This document shows, piece after piece, positions 44,885 through 53,871 of a stretch of 64,000 nt of DNA. Position numbers and translations under genes: made by a program. The first letter of the stretch is position 1. Every line of letters begins with the position of its first letter. Source of the stretch: a filamentous cyanobacterium ESFC-1 (GTDB lineage Bacteria > Cyanobacteriota > Cyanobacteriia > Cyanobacteriales > Spirulinaceae). The stretch lies in assembly GCA_000380225.1 (NCBI GenBank), contig KB904821.1, forward strand, positions 5,011,159 through 5,075,158, given 5' to 3'. The notes under the pieces are model-generated. The model was not told the DNA's origin and did no database searches. It was given only the letters and a program-made list of their open reading frames with translations.

Positions 44885-46246
44885 CTACAGTCCTCTCATA
44901 AACTGAATATCTTGCCAATCCCATAATCTTTCAGGAAATTCATCGACATTAGCGGGAGTAGCATTCCAATTATGAACTGGATAATGGTTAGCACCCCTAT
45001 AATGAATAAAAAAGCTAACTACTGTAAATAGAACCAGTATGCTTACAATAAAGTTTCTTTTTACATGACTCCCTATTGTATTAATTACCTGTAACAGGCG
45101 TACAAGGAAATAGATGAAGTAGGGAACCATATCAGAAAAAAAGCGAGGACCGAATGAATGACCTGCCCACCAGTGAGGAAAAGAAGAAATAGACAGCCAA
45201 TGCAGAACTATAATGACAACCAAACAATAATCTAATAACCTCGCTTGTTTAGACTTCACCAGCCAAGCCATACCACCGATAGAAAAAAGAAATATCGGCG
45301 TGAAAACAAATAAACCCCTTGATGGACTAATGAGATTGCCAGCTAAAGCTTCCCAAAAATAATGACTAGAACCCAACCGAGATGGTAGATAGTAGGGAGA
45401 TAAAATCTGACCATAGATTGACCAATTATAAAAAATAAAAGGAATTCCTATGGTTAATACCCAAGCCACAAAAGGAATAAAATATTTTCGGTATTTGATC
45501 AAAATAAATGCCGAAAACACGAGAATAGACAAGCTATTGGTAGGTCGAATAACGTAGGAAAAGGCCAAGGATAAACCTACAAACTGAACCAGCCAAGGTT
45601 TATTTCTGGCTAAGAGTAATAAATACAAGCAAATAGAAAGCATCAACATCGAGGGTCCGTGTTGCCACAGGGCACGACTCGCTGTTGACCAAGATGAGGT
45701 ACAAAATGCAAAAATTAGCGTTACGCCTATTGAGAGCTGATTATTTAAAAATAGTTTTGATATTAGATATATAAATAATGCTGTAATTGTTACAAAAATA
45801 GATGCAGTGAATATTTGTAGTTCTGCATTAAAAGCCAGGATGCCAAGTTGCTCTGAATTAATAATTTCGTTATGAGCTTCATAATGTTTTTTTATTGAAG
45901 GGAAAATAATTGCAACTAAATCAGATTTAACGAGCAAGTTTATATTATTATCCAATGAATAAATTAGCGGCGCGATAATGGGAACCGATATAAGGGAAGT
46001 ACCAATTGGAAAAATTGTATAGTAGTTTTCATTAATGTTTTCGAGCGCATAGTTAGCTCTAGCTATTTCTCCACTATATTCGTTTAAGTTTGTATTATGT
46101 TCTTTTATAATGCTTACTGTAGTATGAGCAGCCCATCGTGAATCGCCCAAATTATTCACAGGACTGAAAAGATACACAATAAATATAATTAATAAACATG
46201 AAATTAATATCAAAAAGCGATAACTTTTTGTTTTGAATTGTGCCAT
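44885..46246 (-). CDS. Polytopic membrane protein, GT-C-like
   Basis: A 453-residue protein with about ten hydrophobic helices. A large loop after the first helix (about 30-115) carries DSRWAAHTTVSIIKEHN. A later HWWAGHSFGPRFFSDMVPYFIYFL motif is typical of polyprenyl-sugar-using GT-C or glucosyltransferase-like membrane proteins. Such enzymes add sugars on the outer face using lipid-linked donors. I cannot assign a specific family member. It is AT-rich and within the polysaccharide block. Confidence 0.65.
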   Translation of the reverse strand: MAQFKTKSYRFLILISCLLIIFIVYLFSPVNNLGDSRWAAHTTVSIIKEHNTNLNEYSGEIARANYALENINENYYTIFPIGTSLISVPIIAPLIYSLDNNINLLVKSDLVAIIFPSIKKHYEAHNEIINSEQLGILAFNAELQIFTASIFVTITALFIYLISKLFLNNQLSIGVTLIFAFCTSSWSTASRALWQHGPSMLMLSICLYLLLLARNKPWLVQFVGLSLAFSYVIRPTNSLSILVFSAFILIKYRKYFIPFVAWVLTIGIPFIFYNWSIYGQILSPYYLPSRLGSSHYFWEALAGNLISPSRGLFVFTPIFLFSIGGMAWLVKSKQARLLDYCLVVIIVLHWLSISSFPHWWAGHSFGPRFFSDMVPYFIYFLVRLLQVINTIGSHVKRNFIVSILVLFTVVSFFIHYRGANHYPVHNWNATPANVDEFPERLWDWQDIQFMRGL

Positions 46247-46291
46247 AGTTACGAGACATAAAATAGCAATTTTTTGGATTACTATGAATAT

Positions 46292-47305
46292 TTACAAAAC
46301 CAAAGTTAAATCATCTAACCAAATATCTAGAAGACTAAGTTCTTCAGAAGGTATTACAGATATTTTGACAAGCTGCTCGTAACAAATACGCATATTATCC
46401 ATTATTTTATCTGTACCTGGTTCTAATTTTAGATTTTCTAACGTTAAACAAATTTCACGATTCTTTAGATATCCGTCTATCTCTTGGCTGAAATCTTTCA
46501 TTAGGTTGTGTTCATTTCTGTCCTGCCAAACAGTAGGCTCATGGAACAATATAGACCAACCATTAATCCATGCAATTGCTTGAGCTACAAAACTACGCCA
46601 TATATCAGTCATACGAAATGAACAGTAAGCTGGTAAATAAAGTAGTGGATAGGCATCTGGCCACCAAGTAGTATTCTGGCTGTTAAAAGGACACCATGCT
46701 CCATGTGCGAGTGCCAAGCGTCTATCTTTTCTAAAATACTGTGGTAACGGCATCGTCAAGCGGTATATTGCATCAACATCAGGATTACCATCAGCAAGAC
46801 CTTGTTGGATGGGACAATCTACCTGGGTTACTGCTAAAGAATCCCAATCAGGTTGGTTACATAAAATTTCATCTAATGGAAACCCCCTAGGCCAAATATT
46901 TGCTGTTGTGAAATAACTGTAGGCATTTAGCCATCCTGTGTTAGTTGCAGTAATAACGTTTTGTCTTCTTATTCTAGGTTGCCAGAATTCTTCACAAGGC
47001 ATATTATCATCATCAGTCTCGATGATCGTTGATGCTTTATTTTGAATTGCAAGAAGATAACCAATATTTTTACGAGCGTAGTGGCGTTTTGGACATTGCT
47101 GGGCAAACTTAAACTGACTATCTAGCTGACGTTCAATACTATAAAAGTCGCATCCTTCTAAATTGAAGTTTGGCGGGCTAGAAGAATCACCAATAACAAT
47201 AAATTCCCATTCTTTTTTTAAGCTACCTGATGCTAGTTTAGATAAAATCTTATTAGGACTAGCAATTGATGTTACAACTAAATGTGCTTTTTCTTGATTA
47301 TTCAT
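46292..47305 (-). CDS. STELLO-like (DUF288) glycosyltransferase
   Basis: A 337-residue protein resembling the STELLO/DUF288 family known from plant cellulose biosynthesis and scattered bacteria. It opens with a nucleotide-binding-like VVTSIASPNKIL and has an ETDDDNMP acidic motif near 117 and a WPRGFPLDEI block. Further down are HGAWCPFNSQNTTWWPDAYPLLYLP and a DIWRSFVAQ block. Bacterial members are poorly known. Within this block it is probably a glycan-modifying transferase. ATG at 47305. Confidence 0.65.
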   Translation of the reverse strand: MNNQEKAHLVVTSIASPNKILSKLASGSLKKEWEFIVIGDSSSPPNFNLEGCDFYSIERQLDSQFKFAQQCPKRHYARKNIGYLLAIQNKASTIIETDDDNMPCEEFWQPRIRRQNVITATNTGWLNAYSYFTTANIWPRGFPLDEILCNQPDWDSLAVTQVDCPIQQGLADGNPDVDAIYRLTMPLPQYFRKDRRLALAHGAWCPFNSQNTTWWPDAYPLLYLPAYCSFRMTDIWRSFVAQAIAWINGWSILFHEPTVWQDRNEHNLMKDFSQEIDGYLKNREICLTLENLKLEPGTDKIMDNMRICYEQLVKISVIPSEELSLLDIWLDDLTLVL

Positions 47306-47362
47306 AAAAACTTATTTGATTTTAGTACAAAGCTTACAGTATTCTAATTTTTGATATACTTT

Positions 47363-48103
47363 TTACTTGCCTAAGAGCCTTTCTTGGAAAAGTCGAAAAA
47401 GATTCTGAAAAGCATCAAAAATTGCTGTTTTATTAACGCTAGGACTCGCAGCTTTATAACAAATTGGAACTTCAGCAATCTTAAAATTACGGCAGTAAAA
47501 CTTGATTTCAGTTTGGAAAAAATGATATCTAGATTTGATCCCTTTTTGTAAAGTATATTTGAGGGTTTCTTGGGTAAATAGTTGAAAGCCACTGGTCATA
47601 TCACTAAGTGTTGTTCCAAGAAGCATATTAGTCATAACTGTTCCGCCCAAACTAATCAAACGACGGCGAAATGAGCTATTTCTTATTTTTCCACCATGAC
47701 AAAAGCGACTACCGAAAATACAGTCATAACCTTGAATCATTTTGTGAAAAAATTTGGGGATGTCTGTCGGTTGGTGACTATAGCCAGCATCAATTTCTAA
47801 AATCCAATCACATCCGGCATATATAGCTTCCTTATAGCCTCTAATATAAGCATCAACGACACAGCGATTTTCAGGAGCCCAAATTACGTTTAATCGCGAT
47901 TCCGATTTGGCACTATTTAATAAAATATCTAAAGTGTTATCAGTACTCGCATAATCTAGGACTGCGAAAAAAGTAACTGATGCAAAATCTTGGCAGTTTT
48001 CTAATGTTTCTTTAACAAAATCAACAGCTACATCTGCTTCATTGGCCATAGGACAAACTATGCCTAGATTCAATTCGGAAGTGTCAAGTTTCTTATTATT
48101 CAT
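47363..48103 (-). CDS. Family 2 glycosyltransferase
   Basis: A 246-residue GT-A enzyme with the family 2 pattern: VCPMANEADVAVDFV, EIDAGYSHQP acidic motif, GSRFCHGG, and TSGFQLFTQE near the C-terminus. It resembles polyprenyl-phosphate sugar synthases (DPM1-like) but lacks C-terminal membrane helices. It could make a lipid-linked sugar donor for the GT-C-like protein two genes away (inference). The ATG at 48103 was chosen over a TTG at 48112. Confidence 0.85.
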   Translation of the reverse strand: MNNKKLDTSELNLGIVCPMANEADVAVDFVKETLENCQDFASVTFFAVLDYASTDNTLDILLNSAKSESRLNVIWAPENRCVVDAYIRGYKEAIYAGCDWILEIDAGYSHQPTDIPKFFHKMIQGYDCIFGSRFCHGGKIRNSSFRRRLISLGGTVMTNMLLGTTLSDMTSGFQLFTQETLKYTLQKGIKSRYHFFQTEIKFYCRNFKIAEVPICYKAASPSVNKTAIFDAFQNLFRLFQERLLGK

Positions 48104-48170
48104 TAAAAACAATAATTATCTTTTACTCTTAAGTTTATAAAAATACAAATTTAATTGAAACTTCCTGATA

Positions 48171-49331
48171 TTATATGACGTTATGTACATACATATTCTC
48201 TATTTTTTGCCAAAAATATTCTTTTTTAACAAATTTTTCTCCTTGCACACCTAATTGAATAGTAACTATTTTGTTCATAGCTTCTATTACTAGCTTAAAT
48301 TCATAAATATTACTAAACCATAAACCGCCATTAGACCTACGGCATTGACCGACTAAAACATCACACTTGCCGTTGACAAGAACGGGCTTTTTCATTAGCC
48401 AAGCTTCCAGTAAGACAATAGAGAGACTTTCATAAGGAGAGGGCATTACTAATAGGTAACAAGCTGCCAGAGCGTTCCATTTGGTTTGCTCATCTACAAA
48501 GCCGAGAGCAATGATATCAGGATGTTGCGGAATTGTCATCATGGGTTGACCCAACAGTACCAGTTTTCGGGGTTGGGATTCTTGCGATCGCAACTCGATA
48601 AAATACTCAAATAGCTTATCACAACCCTTAGAAGGATCGACTCGACCAACATACAACAAAAATGGGTCTTGGATATTATACTGCTGTCGGAACTGTTCTG
48701 CACTGTAATGTGCAGGGGGTTCAACAGCGATACCCGCAATTGGCCCTTCAATATTGAGGTGGGAGAAGCGTTTCTGGACAAAATCGCGTTCTTCTGGGGT
48801 GTTAAAGATGAAACCGCGTGGTTTTGCAAACAACTTGTCCCACATACTCATATAGATAGTCCATTCGTCGTGAGCAAGGGGAGCGAGATATGCTTTGTTA
48901 GCGACGAGTGGAAGAATAAAGTAAGTTGTAGCGTACAAGTAGCCAAAGAAGATAAAAGCATCATATTGGTGTTGATGCTTTTTGACATAATTGATAAGGT
49001 CAACAGACCAAGGCCCTTGGGCTTTCATCCAAGCTTCTTGTTCGGCTAAAGAGGCTTCCGCAAGACGAGGTGCAATCTTTTCGGATAATCGGTTAAAGTG
49101 CTTGACATTGCGTGGCTTGGTAACGCGAAAACGACGAACTTTTGCAGCACCAATTTCTACTAAACCTGGAGGGTAATGATTCTTCCAGGTCATATAATCT
49201 AAAGCACAGGTTGTTAGGATTTCAACATCCCAGTATTTTGTCATGCGTTGAGCAATAGTGAGACAGAGATTTTCTGCTCCTCCACCTACTTCAACACCAC
49301 AACGCTGTACCACAAAAGCAACTTTAGTCAT
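48171..49331 (-). CDS. Family 4 glycosyltransferase
   Basis: A 386-residue GT-B enzyme. It has a Gly-rich GVEVGGGAENLCLTIAQRM loop near residue 14, LLYVGRVDPSKGCDKLFEYF, and MPSPYESLSIVLLEAWLMKKPVLVNG with the EX7E pattern. Its ATG overlaps the stop of the methyltransferase gene by one base (TAATG), showing translational coupling. Likely adds one residue of the exported polysaccharide. Confidence 0.88.
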   Translation of the reverse strand: MTKVAFVVQRCGVEVGGGAENLCLTIAQRMTKYWDVEILTTCALDYMTWKNHYPPGLVEIGAAKVRRFRVTKPRNVKHFNRLSEKIAPRLAEASLAEQEAWMKAQGPWSVDLINYVKKHQHQYDAFIFFGYLYATTYFILPLVANKAYLAPLAHDEWTIYMSMWDKLFAKPRGFIFNTPEERDFVQKRFSHLNIEGPIAGIAVEPPAHYSAEQFRQQYNIQDPFLLYVGRVDPSKGCDKLFEYFIELRSQESQPRKLVLLGQPMMTIPQHPDIIALGFVDEQTKWNALAACYLLVMPSPYESLSIVLLEAWLMKKPVLVNGKCDVLVGQCRRSNGGLWFSNIYEFKLVIEAMNKIVTIQLGVQGEKFVKKEYFWQKIENMYVHNVI

Positions 49332-50263
49332 TACTCTAATTCATCCGCAGGATAACTACGGTATAAGAAAGCCGGTTTTTTCTCTTTAGCAGGTTTAGTA
49401 TTAGTTGCTCGCAAAAAAATGTACTGACCTAAATCTTCTTTGCGATGGTTCAAAAAGGGTTTTAATTTGAATCCAGAAGCATAAGTACTGGGATGATTGG
49501 GGTGTACATCTGCTGTGAACATAGTTTGAACTTCAAAACCCAGGTGAGTCAGAAGTAAGTAGAGTTCGTGCTTATTATATTCTCTGTTATGTCTACCATA
49601 AGGGCCATAGCCAGAGTAAGGATCGTATATATTCTCTCCTGTAATCATCCTGACAACATTTTCTAAGCGGCTGACATTGGGGGTTGTGAGAATCAGGCTT
49701 CCTTGCGGTTTTAATGTCCGTTTAATTTGTTTTAAAACGGTAACAGGATCCATTAACAAGTGTTCTATGATCTCGCAAAATAATACAACATCAAACTGGT
49801 GATCGGGGAACGGAAAGTCTTCGGATTCAATATTGAAATGAGATGATTTGAGTTCGATTGTTTTAGCTTGATGTGAAGTAAAATCTTGATAATTTACTTT
49901 TTGAACAACGGTAGAATCAAAGTTAGCGCCAAAATAATTGGCTAAGGTTAAATCAAGTTGGGTAAATTCTCGTAAAAGAAAGGTTGTGAAATAGGGATTA
50001 GCTCCGAGTTCTAAACATTTACCAGTCAGAGATTGCGTTAATCCATAAGTATAAACAAACCGCCGAAAATCATGGGTACAATAGTTTATCATTTCTTGTG
50101 GAGGTGCATCCGCTACGCGAACGGATTGTAGAAAATCAAAAAGTTGCTTTTCGTTTACTCCTGAAGGTAATGGTAGATCGGGACTGAGGGGAAATAGGTA
50201 TTTTGATGTTGTTGCAATTTTTCTGAGTTTTCCTTTGACTTTCTGCCAACTAGTTTGATTCAT
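49331..50263 (-). CDS. Class I SAM-dependent methyltransferase
   Basis: A 310-residue methyltransferase with motif I CLELGANPYFTTFLL near residue 76 and VVLFCEIIEHLLMDPVTVLKQIKRTLKPQGSLILTTPN. It lies between two glycosyltransferase genes with 1- to 3-base spacing, so it probably O-methylates a sugar of the polysaccharide. Short segment VRVADAP near residue 52 is encoded by CGCTACGCG-like repeat sequence. Confidence 0.8.
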   Translation of the reverse strand: MNQTSWQKVKGKLRKIATTSKYLFPLSPDLPLPSGVNEKQLFDFLQSVRVADAPPQEMINYCTHDFRRFVYTYGLTQSLTGKCLELGANPYFTTFLLREFTQLDLTLANYFGANFDSTVVQKVNYQDFTSHQAKTIELKSSHFNIESEDFPFPDHQFDVVLFCEIIEHLLMDPVTVLKQIKRTLKPQGSLILTTPNVSRLENVVRMITGENIYDPYSGYGPYGRHNREYNKHELYLLLTHLGFEVQTMFTADVHPNHPSTYASGFKLKPFLNHRKEDLGQYIFLRATNTKPAKEKKPAFLYRSYPADELE

Positions 50264-50266
50264 GAT

Positions 50267-52597
50267 TTATAGTATTTCAAGTAATTTATTTAAATTGTGC
50301 TGAATATTTTTTAATAAAAACTCTTTACGTCTTTTTTGTTGAGCCTTGAGGACGGTAGTTTTTAAATCTCGATTGTTCATTAAGAGTTTTGCTAAAGCGG
50401 CAACTTGCAGTAAATCATCTTTACTATTGAACAAGATACCACCATATCCTAATGTTTCAGGAACAGCACTGCTTTTGTAAGCGAGGACAGGAATATCAAA
50501 CCACATGGCTTCAATGAGGGGAACACCAAAGCCTTCGTGTTCGCTCATGGACCAAAAAAGGTGTGCAGTACGATAATATGCTAAAAGTTGAGCGTCGTTG
50601 ACTTGTCCGGTAACAATGACGCGATCGCTCAAGTTCAGTTTCGCGATTGCCTTTAAAATATGACAGTAGTAGGGTTCAGTGTTACTTCCCCAACCAATTA
50701 GAATTAAGCGAGCATTGGAATCTAGGGTTAGGTAGTGACGAAAGGCAATGAGTAAATCTTCTTGTTTTTTATTGGGTGAAATCCGACCGACGAAAATTAA
50801 ATTTGTGACACCATCTTGAAGTTGCTCCATAAGAGAAGCGTCTGGGGCTATATCCCATTTTTGAGGATCGACGATGATGGGAAGCACAGTCGGATTTGTA
50901 AATCCCAACTCAGCTAATTCTGATGCGTTATAAGCTGAGTCTCCAACGGATAAAGGAAAGTGGGAAGCTAATTTAGCCAGGTCTTTTCTTCCTTGTTCGA
51001 GGAGATTTGCGAAGTGAGGATCGAAGGGTTGGAAGAATTCAGAAGGTGTGATGTTATGGTAAATCAAACATTTAGAGCCAGGATGCGCGATCGCACAATT
51101 GGTAATATCAGGATTGCCAATAGAATGATGATACAGTAAACCCGCATCAGAATTTATTTTTGACTCGGATAATAGCTTTACTTCCTGAATTACACGAGGG
51201 TCTACATAACGGGTAAATATCTCTGAATGATAACCCGAATCTCGCAAATAATTTCTAATTATTAAAGCTTGATTAGAAATGGCATCACCATAACTAAAAT
51301 TAGGCAAAAGTTGGTGAATTTCTTTGAGCTTGGAAGTAATAGCAGCAGCTTGAGCTTTCTTTGGATTAGACTGTTGAGCAGTCAAACCTAAAGCCACTTC
51401 GTAGCGTTCCATGACTTTATTCCAAACAGCGTTTTCTTGGGCATAATTATAGCCTTTGAAACCATAATCTTGCATTTGAGATTCATCCAAGCTATCTACT
51501 TTAGCGAATAAATCTGCCCATTCTTGCTCCGTTTTGGCTAACCATCCTCCTTGAGATGATTGAACGGCAAGAGAAGTTGCGAGACAGTCTTGATGAGCTG
51601 CAACGGGGCGTTTGTTCAACCAAGCCTCCATCATAACGCGAGAATAGCTTTCATTACGGCTGGGTTGAAAAAGTGCCAGACAGTGCTTGAGAAGTGCCGC
51701 TTTTTCTACTTCTGTGACTAAACCCAAATCTATCAAGTCAGTATGAAAGTTGGATGGGTTTAACTGACCGGGACCGACTAAAATTAGTTTTAGCTCAGAA
51801 GTTGAATACTGTTGTTTAAAAGTTTCAAAGGCTCGAATTAATAAGTTAGTATTTTTTGTAGCATCTCTTCGTCCTAAGCAGAGAATAAATCGTTCTTTTT
51901 GAATTGGGAAGTTCTCGATCTGGACAATCTCATTGTCAGAAACTGCGAAGTGGGTTTCTACTCCTGCTCCTGCAACAATACTTTTGTTTATGATTCCCGG
52001 GCCATATAATTTCTGTGCAAGTTGGGCTTCTCCTTGACTAATAAATAAAATTTTATATGCACTATGAAAGATAGTTTCTACTTGCGGTAAATAAGCGTAA
52101 ACTTCATCGTGTAAACAGGGTTGTAAAAAAGCACGATTTGCCACTAGGGGTAATCCCCTGAGAATAATACCGTATAAATAAGGAAGAAATACAAAAGCTT
52201 GATAGGAATTACTATTTTTTTTAAGATGTTTAAAAAGTGCTGTGGAGTTTATGTTTTCGGAAACAAAGATAGCTGCGTCATTTAAATCGACAGGAGCAAC
52301 ACCAGGTTTAAGCTCTGAGGTAGATAAACTCAACATAATAGTATTAACCCGGTCGAAAGCAGCGCGATCGCGTTTATCCACTCGAAATCGCCGTACAATC
52401 AAACCTTCTTCTTTGCGCTTTCCCGGTCGATAGTGATTCTTTGACCAATCATCTTGAAATGAGCGACAACAAGTCGTTAACACTTCTACTTTATGGCCTC
52501 GTTGAGCCAAACGAGTCGCAATTTGCCAGGCTTGTTGCTCGGCTCCTCCTTTTAGTTCTTTTCCCCACCAAGGAATAACAATTGCAACGGGTTTCAC
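50267..52597 (-). CDS. Fused double family 4 glycosyltransferase
   Basis: A 776-residue protein with two GT-B domains. Domain 1 (about 1-405) opens IPWWGKELKGGAEQQAWQIA and has CLGRRDATKNTNLL and PSRNESYSRVMMEAWL. Domain 2 (about 425-776) has FVGRISPNKKQEDLLIAF and SEHEGFGVPLIEAMWFDIPVLAYKSSAVPETLG. Two complete active sites suggest it adds two linkages, perhaps the repeating unit, in one protein. It overlaps the coiled-coil methyltransferase gene by 4 bases. Confidence 0.85.
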   Translation of the reverse strand: MKPVAIVIPWWGKELKGGAEQQAWQIATRLAQRGHKVEVLTTCCRSFQDDWSKNHYRPGKRKEEGLIVRRFRVDKRDRAAFDRVNTIMLSLSTSELKPGVAPVDLNDAAIFVSENINSTALFKHLKKNSNSYQAFVFLPYLYGIILRGLPLVANRAFLQPCLHDEVYAYLPQVETIFHSAYKILFISQGEAQLAQKLYGPGIINKSIVAGAGVETHFAVSDNEIVQIENFPIQKERFILCLGRRDATKNTNLLIRAFETFKQQYSTSELKLILVGPGQLNPSNFHTDLIDLGLVTEVEKAALLKHCLALFQPSRNESYSRVMMEAWLNKRPVAAHQDCLATSLAVQSSQGGWLAKTEQEWADLFAKVDSLDESQMQDYGFKGYNYAQENAVWNKVMERYEVALGLTAQQSNPKKAQAAAITSKLKEIHQLLPNFSYGDAISNQALIIRNYLRDSGYHSEIFTRYVDPRVIQEVKLLSESKINSDAGLLYHHSIGNPDITNCAIAHPGSKCLIYHNITPSEFFQPFDPHFANLLEQGRKDLAKLASHFPLSVGDSAYNASELAELGFTNPTVLPIIVDPQKWDIAPDASLMEQLQDGVTNLIFVGRISPNKKQEDLLIAFRHYLTLDSNARLILIGWGSNTEPYYCHILKAIAKLNLSDRVIVTGQVNDAQLLAYYRTAHLFWSMSEHEGFGVPLIEAMWFDIPVLAYKSSAVPETLGYGGILFNSKDDLLQVAALAKLLMNNRDLKTTVLKAQQKRRKEFLLKNIQHNLNKLLEIL

Positions 52598-53850
52598 GAT
52601 ATTTCCTCCTCAATATTTTTGTGAGAAGACGCATCTTGAGTAATTTTATAACCAATTACGGCGTAGTCTTGAAAACCGTAGAAAAGCTCATTAAATCGCT
52701 GAGTAATCGCTTGATCTCCTGGTATTTTTGCGTTGGAATCGCCAGGATTGAGGGGTAAAATTTCGACGGGTTCAAACCCTGTCCTTTCCAATAAAAATTG
52801 AGTGAGTTCGTTGGGTAAAGGATTGCGGTGAGTTGGGTCGAAATAAAATGATTTACTTCCTACCATAACGTTCTGTGGATTAGGTGTTTCAAAAATCGCG
52901 ATTCCACTAGGTTTTAAGACTCGGATTGTTTCAGCAAATAATTGTAGTAGTTGAGGAAAAGGCAGATGTTCGATGATGTGAAAGCCTGTAACTCCTGCTA
53001 AACTTTCTGAAGGAAGGGATTGGAGGTGTGCGATCGCGTCTGCTTCATGTACATCCAAATTTTGAGTTTGACATTCTGCGACCATCACGCGATTACAATC
53101 TATTCCTGTAGCTTTATAACCGTTATCTTGTAGTAATTGCAACCATTCTCCTCGTCCGCATCCCAAATCTAGTATAGATTCTGAAGTAGAAAGATTAGCT
53201 TTTTTCAAAATGGGTAAATAGACTTCTAAACGTTTTTTGATTTCTTCAGAGTTGCCCCGAAATTTATCTTCAAAAGCGACATAAAACGCATCTTGTAAAT
53301 GTTCTAATTCTTGGTCGATCGCTTGAGACTGTATATCCGAATTGTTCGTGTTTTTTGACAGGTTTGAGAGGAGTTGCTTATAGTGAGCGACTTCTGTTTG
53401 CAACGCCTTGACTTCTGTTACTAGATTTTGATTGCGATGTTCGACAATTTGACTTCTCGTTTCAATTATTTTATTGGTTGATTCTATTGAGACTAAAGCA
53501 CTTTTTAATAACTCGAAAGCATCTATAAAATTTTGATTTACGGCTCGTTGTTTTTTAAAAAGAAAATTATATACTTTTAAAAATATTTTTATTAGTTGCT
53601 TTTGTGGACTTTTATCAAAAGGAAAGCGGTTGAACTTTCCCGGAATTTCAGATATTTCTCGAAAGCCTACTTTCGCATTTTGTAGAAGTGCGTCTATACG
53701 ACTAACGAATATACTATCAGCAGTAGTCGATTGATGATTAATTAACTGATTTGGAGAAACTTCTGTTCCTAATTGTTGTTTTTGAGCCTCTGCTTTGACT
53801 TTTTTCATTAAGTCATCAACATTAATTTCAGGATTATTTGCTTCAATCAT
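52594..53850 (-). CDS. Coiled-coil methyltransferase, candidate chain-terminating enzyme
   Basis: About 418 residues. The N-terminus has DVDDLM-type sequence (NVDDLMKKVKAEAQKQQ). A predicted coiled coil (about 105-190, ESTNKIIETRSQIVEHRNQNLVTEVKALQTEV) follows. The C-terminal half is a methyltransferase: ILDLGCGRGEWLQLLQDNGY, GFHIIEHLPF and a late FETPNPQN. In systems such as E. coli WbdD, a methyltransferase with a coiled coil ends O-antigen chains for Wzm/Wzt export. This gene sits directly beside wzt, so a similar role is a reasonable inference. The ATG at 53850 was preferred over a TTG at 53868. Confidence 0.75.
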   Translation of the reverse strand: MIEANNPEINVDDLMKKVKAEAQKQQLGTEVSPNQLINHQSTTADSIFVSRIDALLQNAKVGFREISEIPGKFNRFPFDKSPQKQLIKIFLKVYNFLFKKQRAVNQNFIDAFELLKSALVSIESTNKIIETRSQIVEHRNQNLVTEVKALQTEVAHYKQLLSNLSKNTNNSDIQSQAIDQELEHLQDAFYVAFEDKFRGNSEEIKKRLEVYLPILKKANLSTSESILDLGCGRGEWLQLLQDNGYKATGIDCNRVMVAECQTQNLDVHEADAIAHLQSLPSESLAGVTGFHIIEHLPFPQLLQLFAETIRVLKPSGIAIFETPNPQNVMVGSKSFYFDPTHRNPLPNELTQFLLERTGFEPVEILPLNPGDSNAKIPGDQAITQRFNELFYGFQDYAVIGYKITQDASSHKNIEEEIS

Positions 53851-53871
53851 TACTGAGTTTGGATTCAACAG

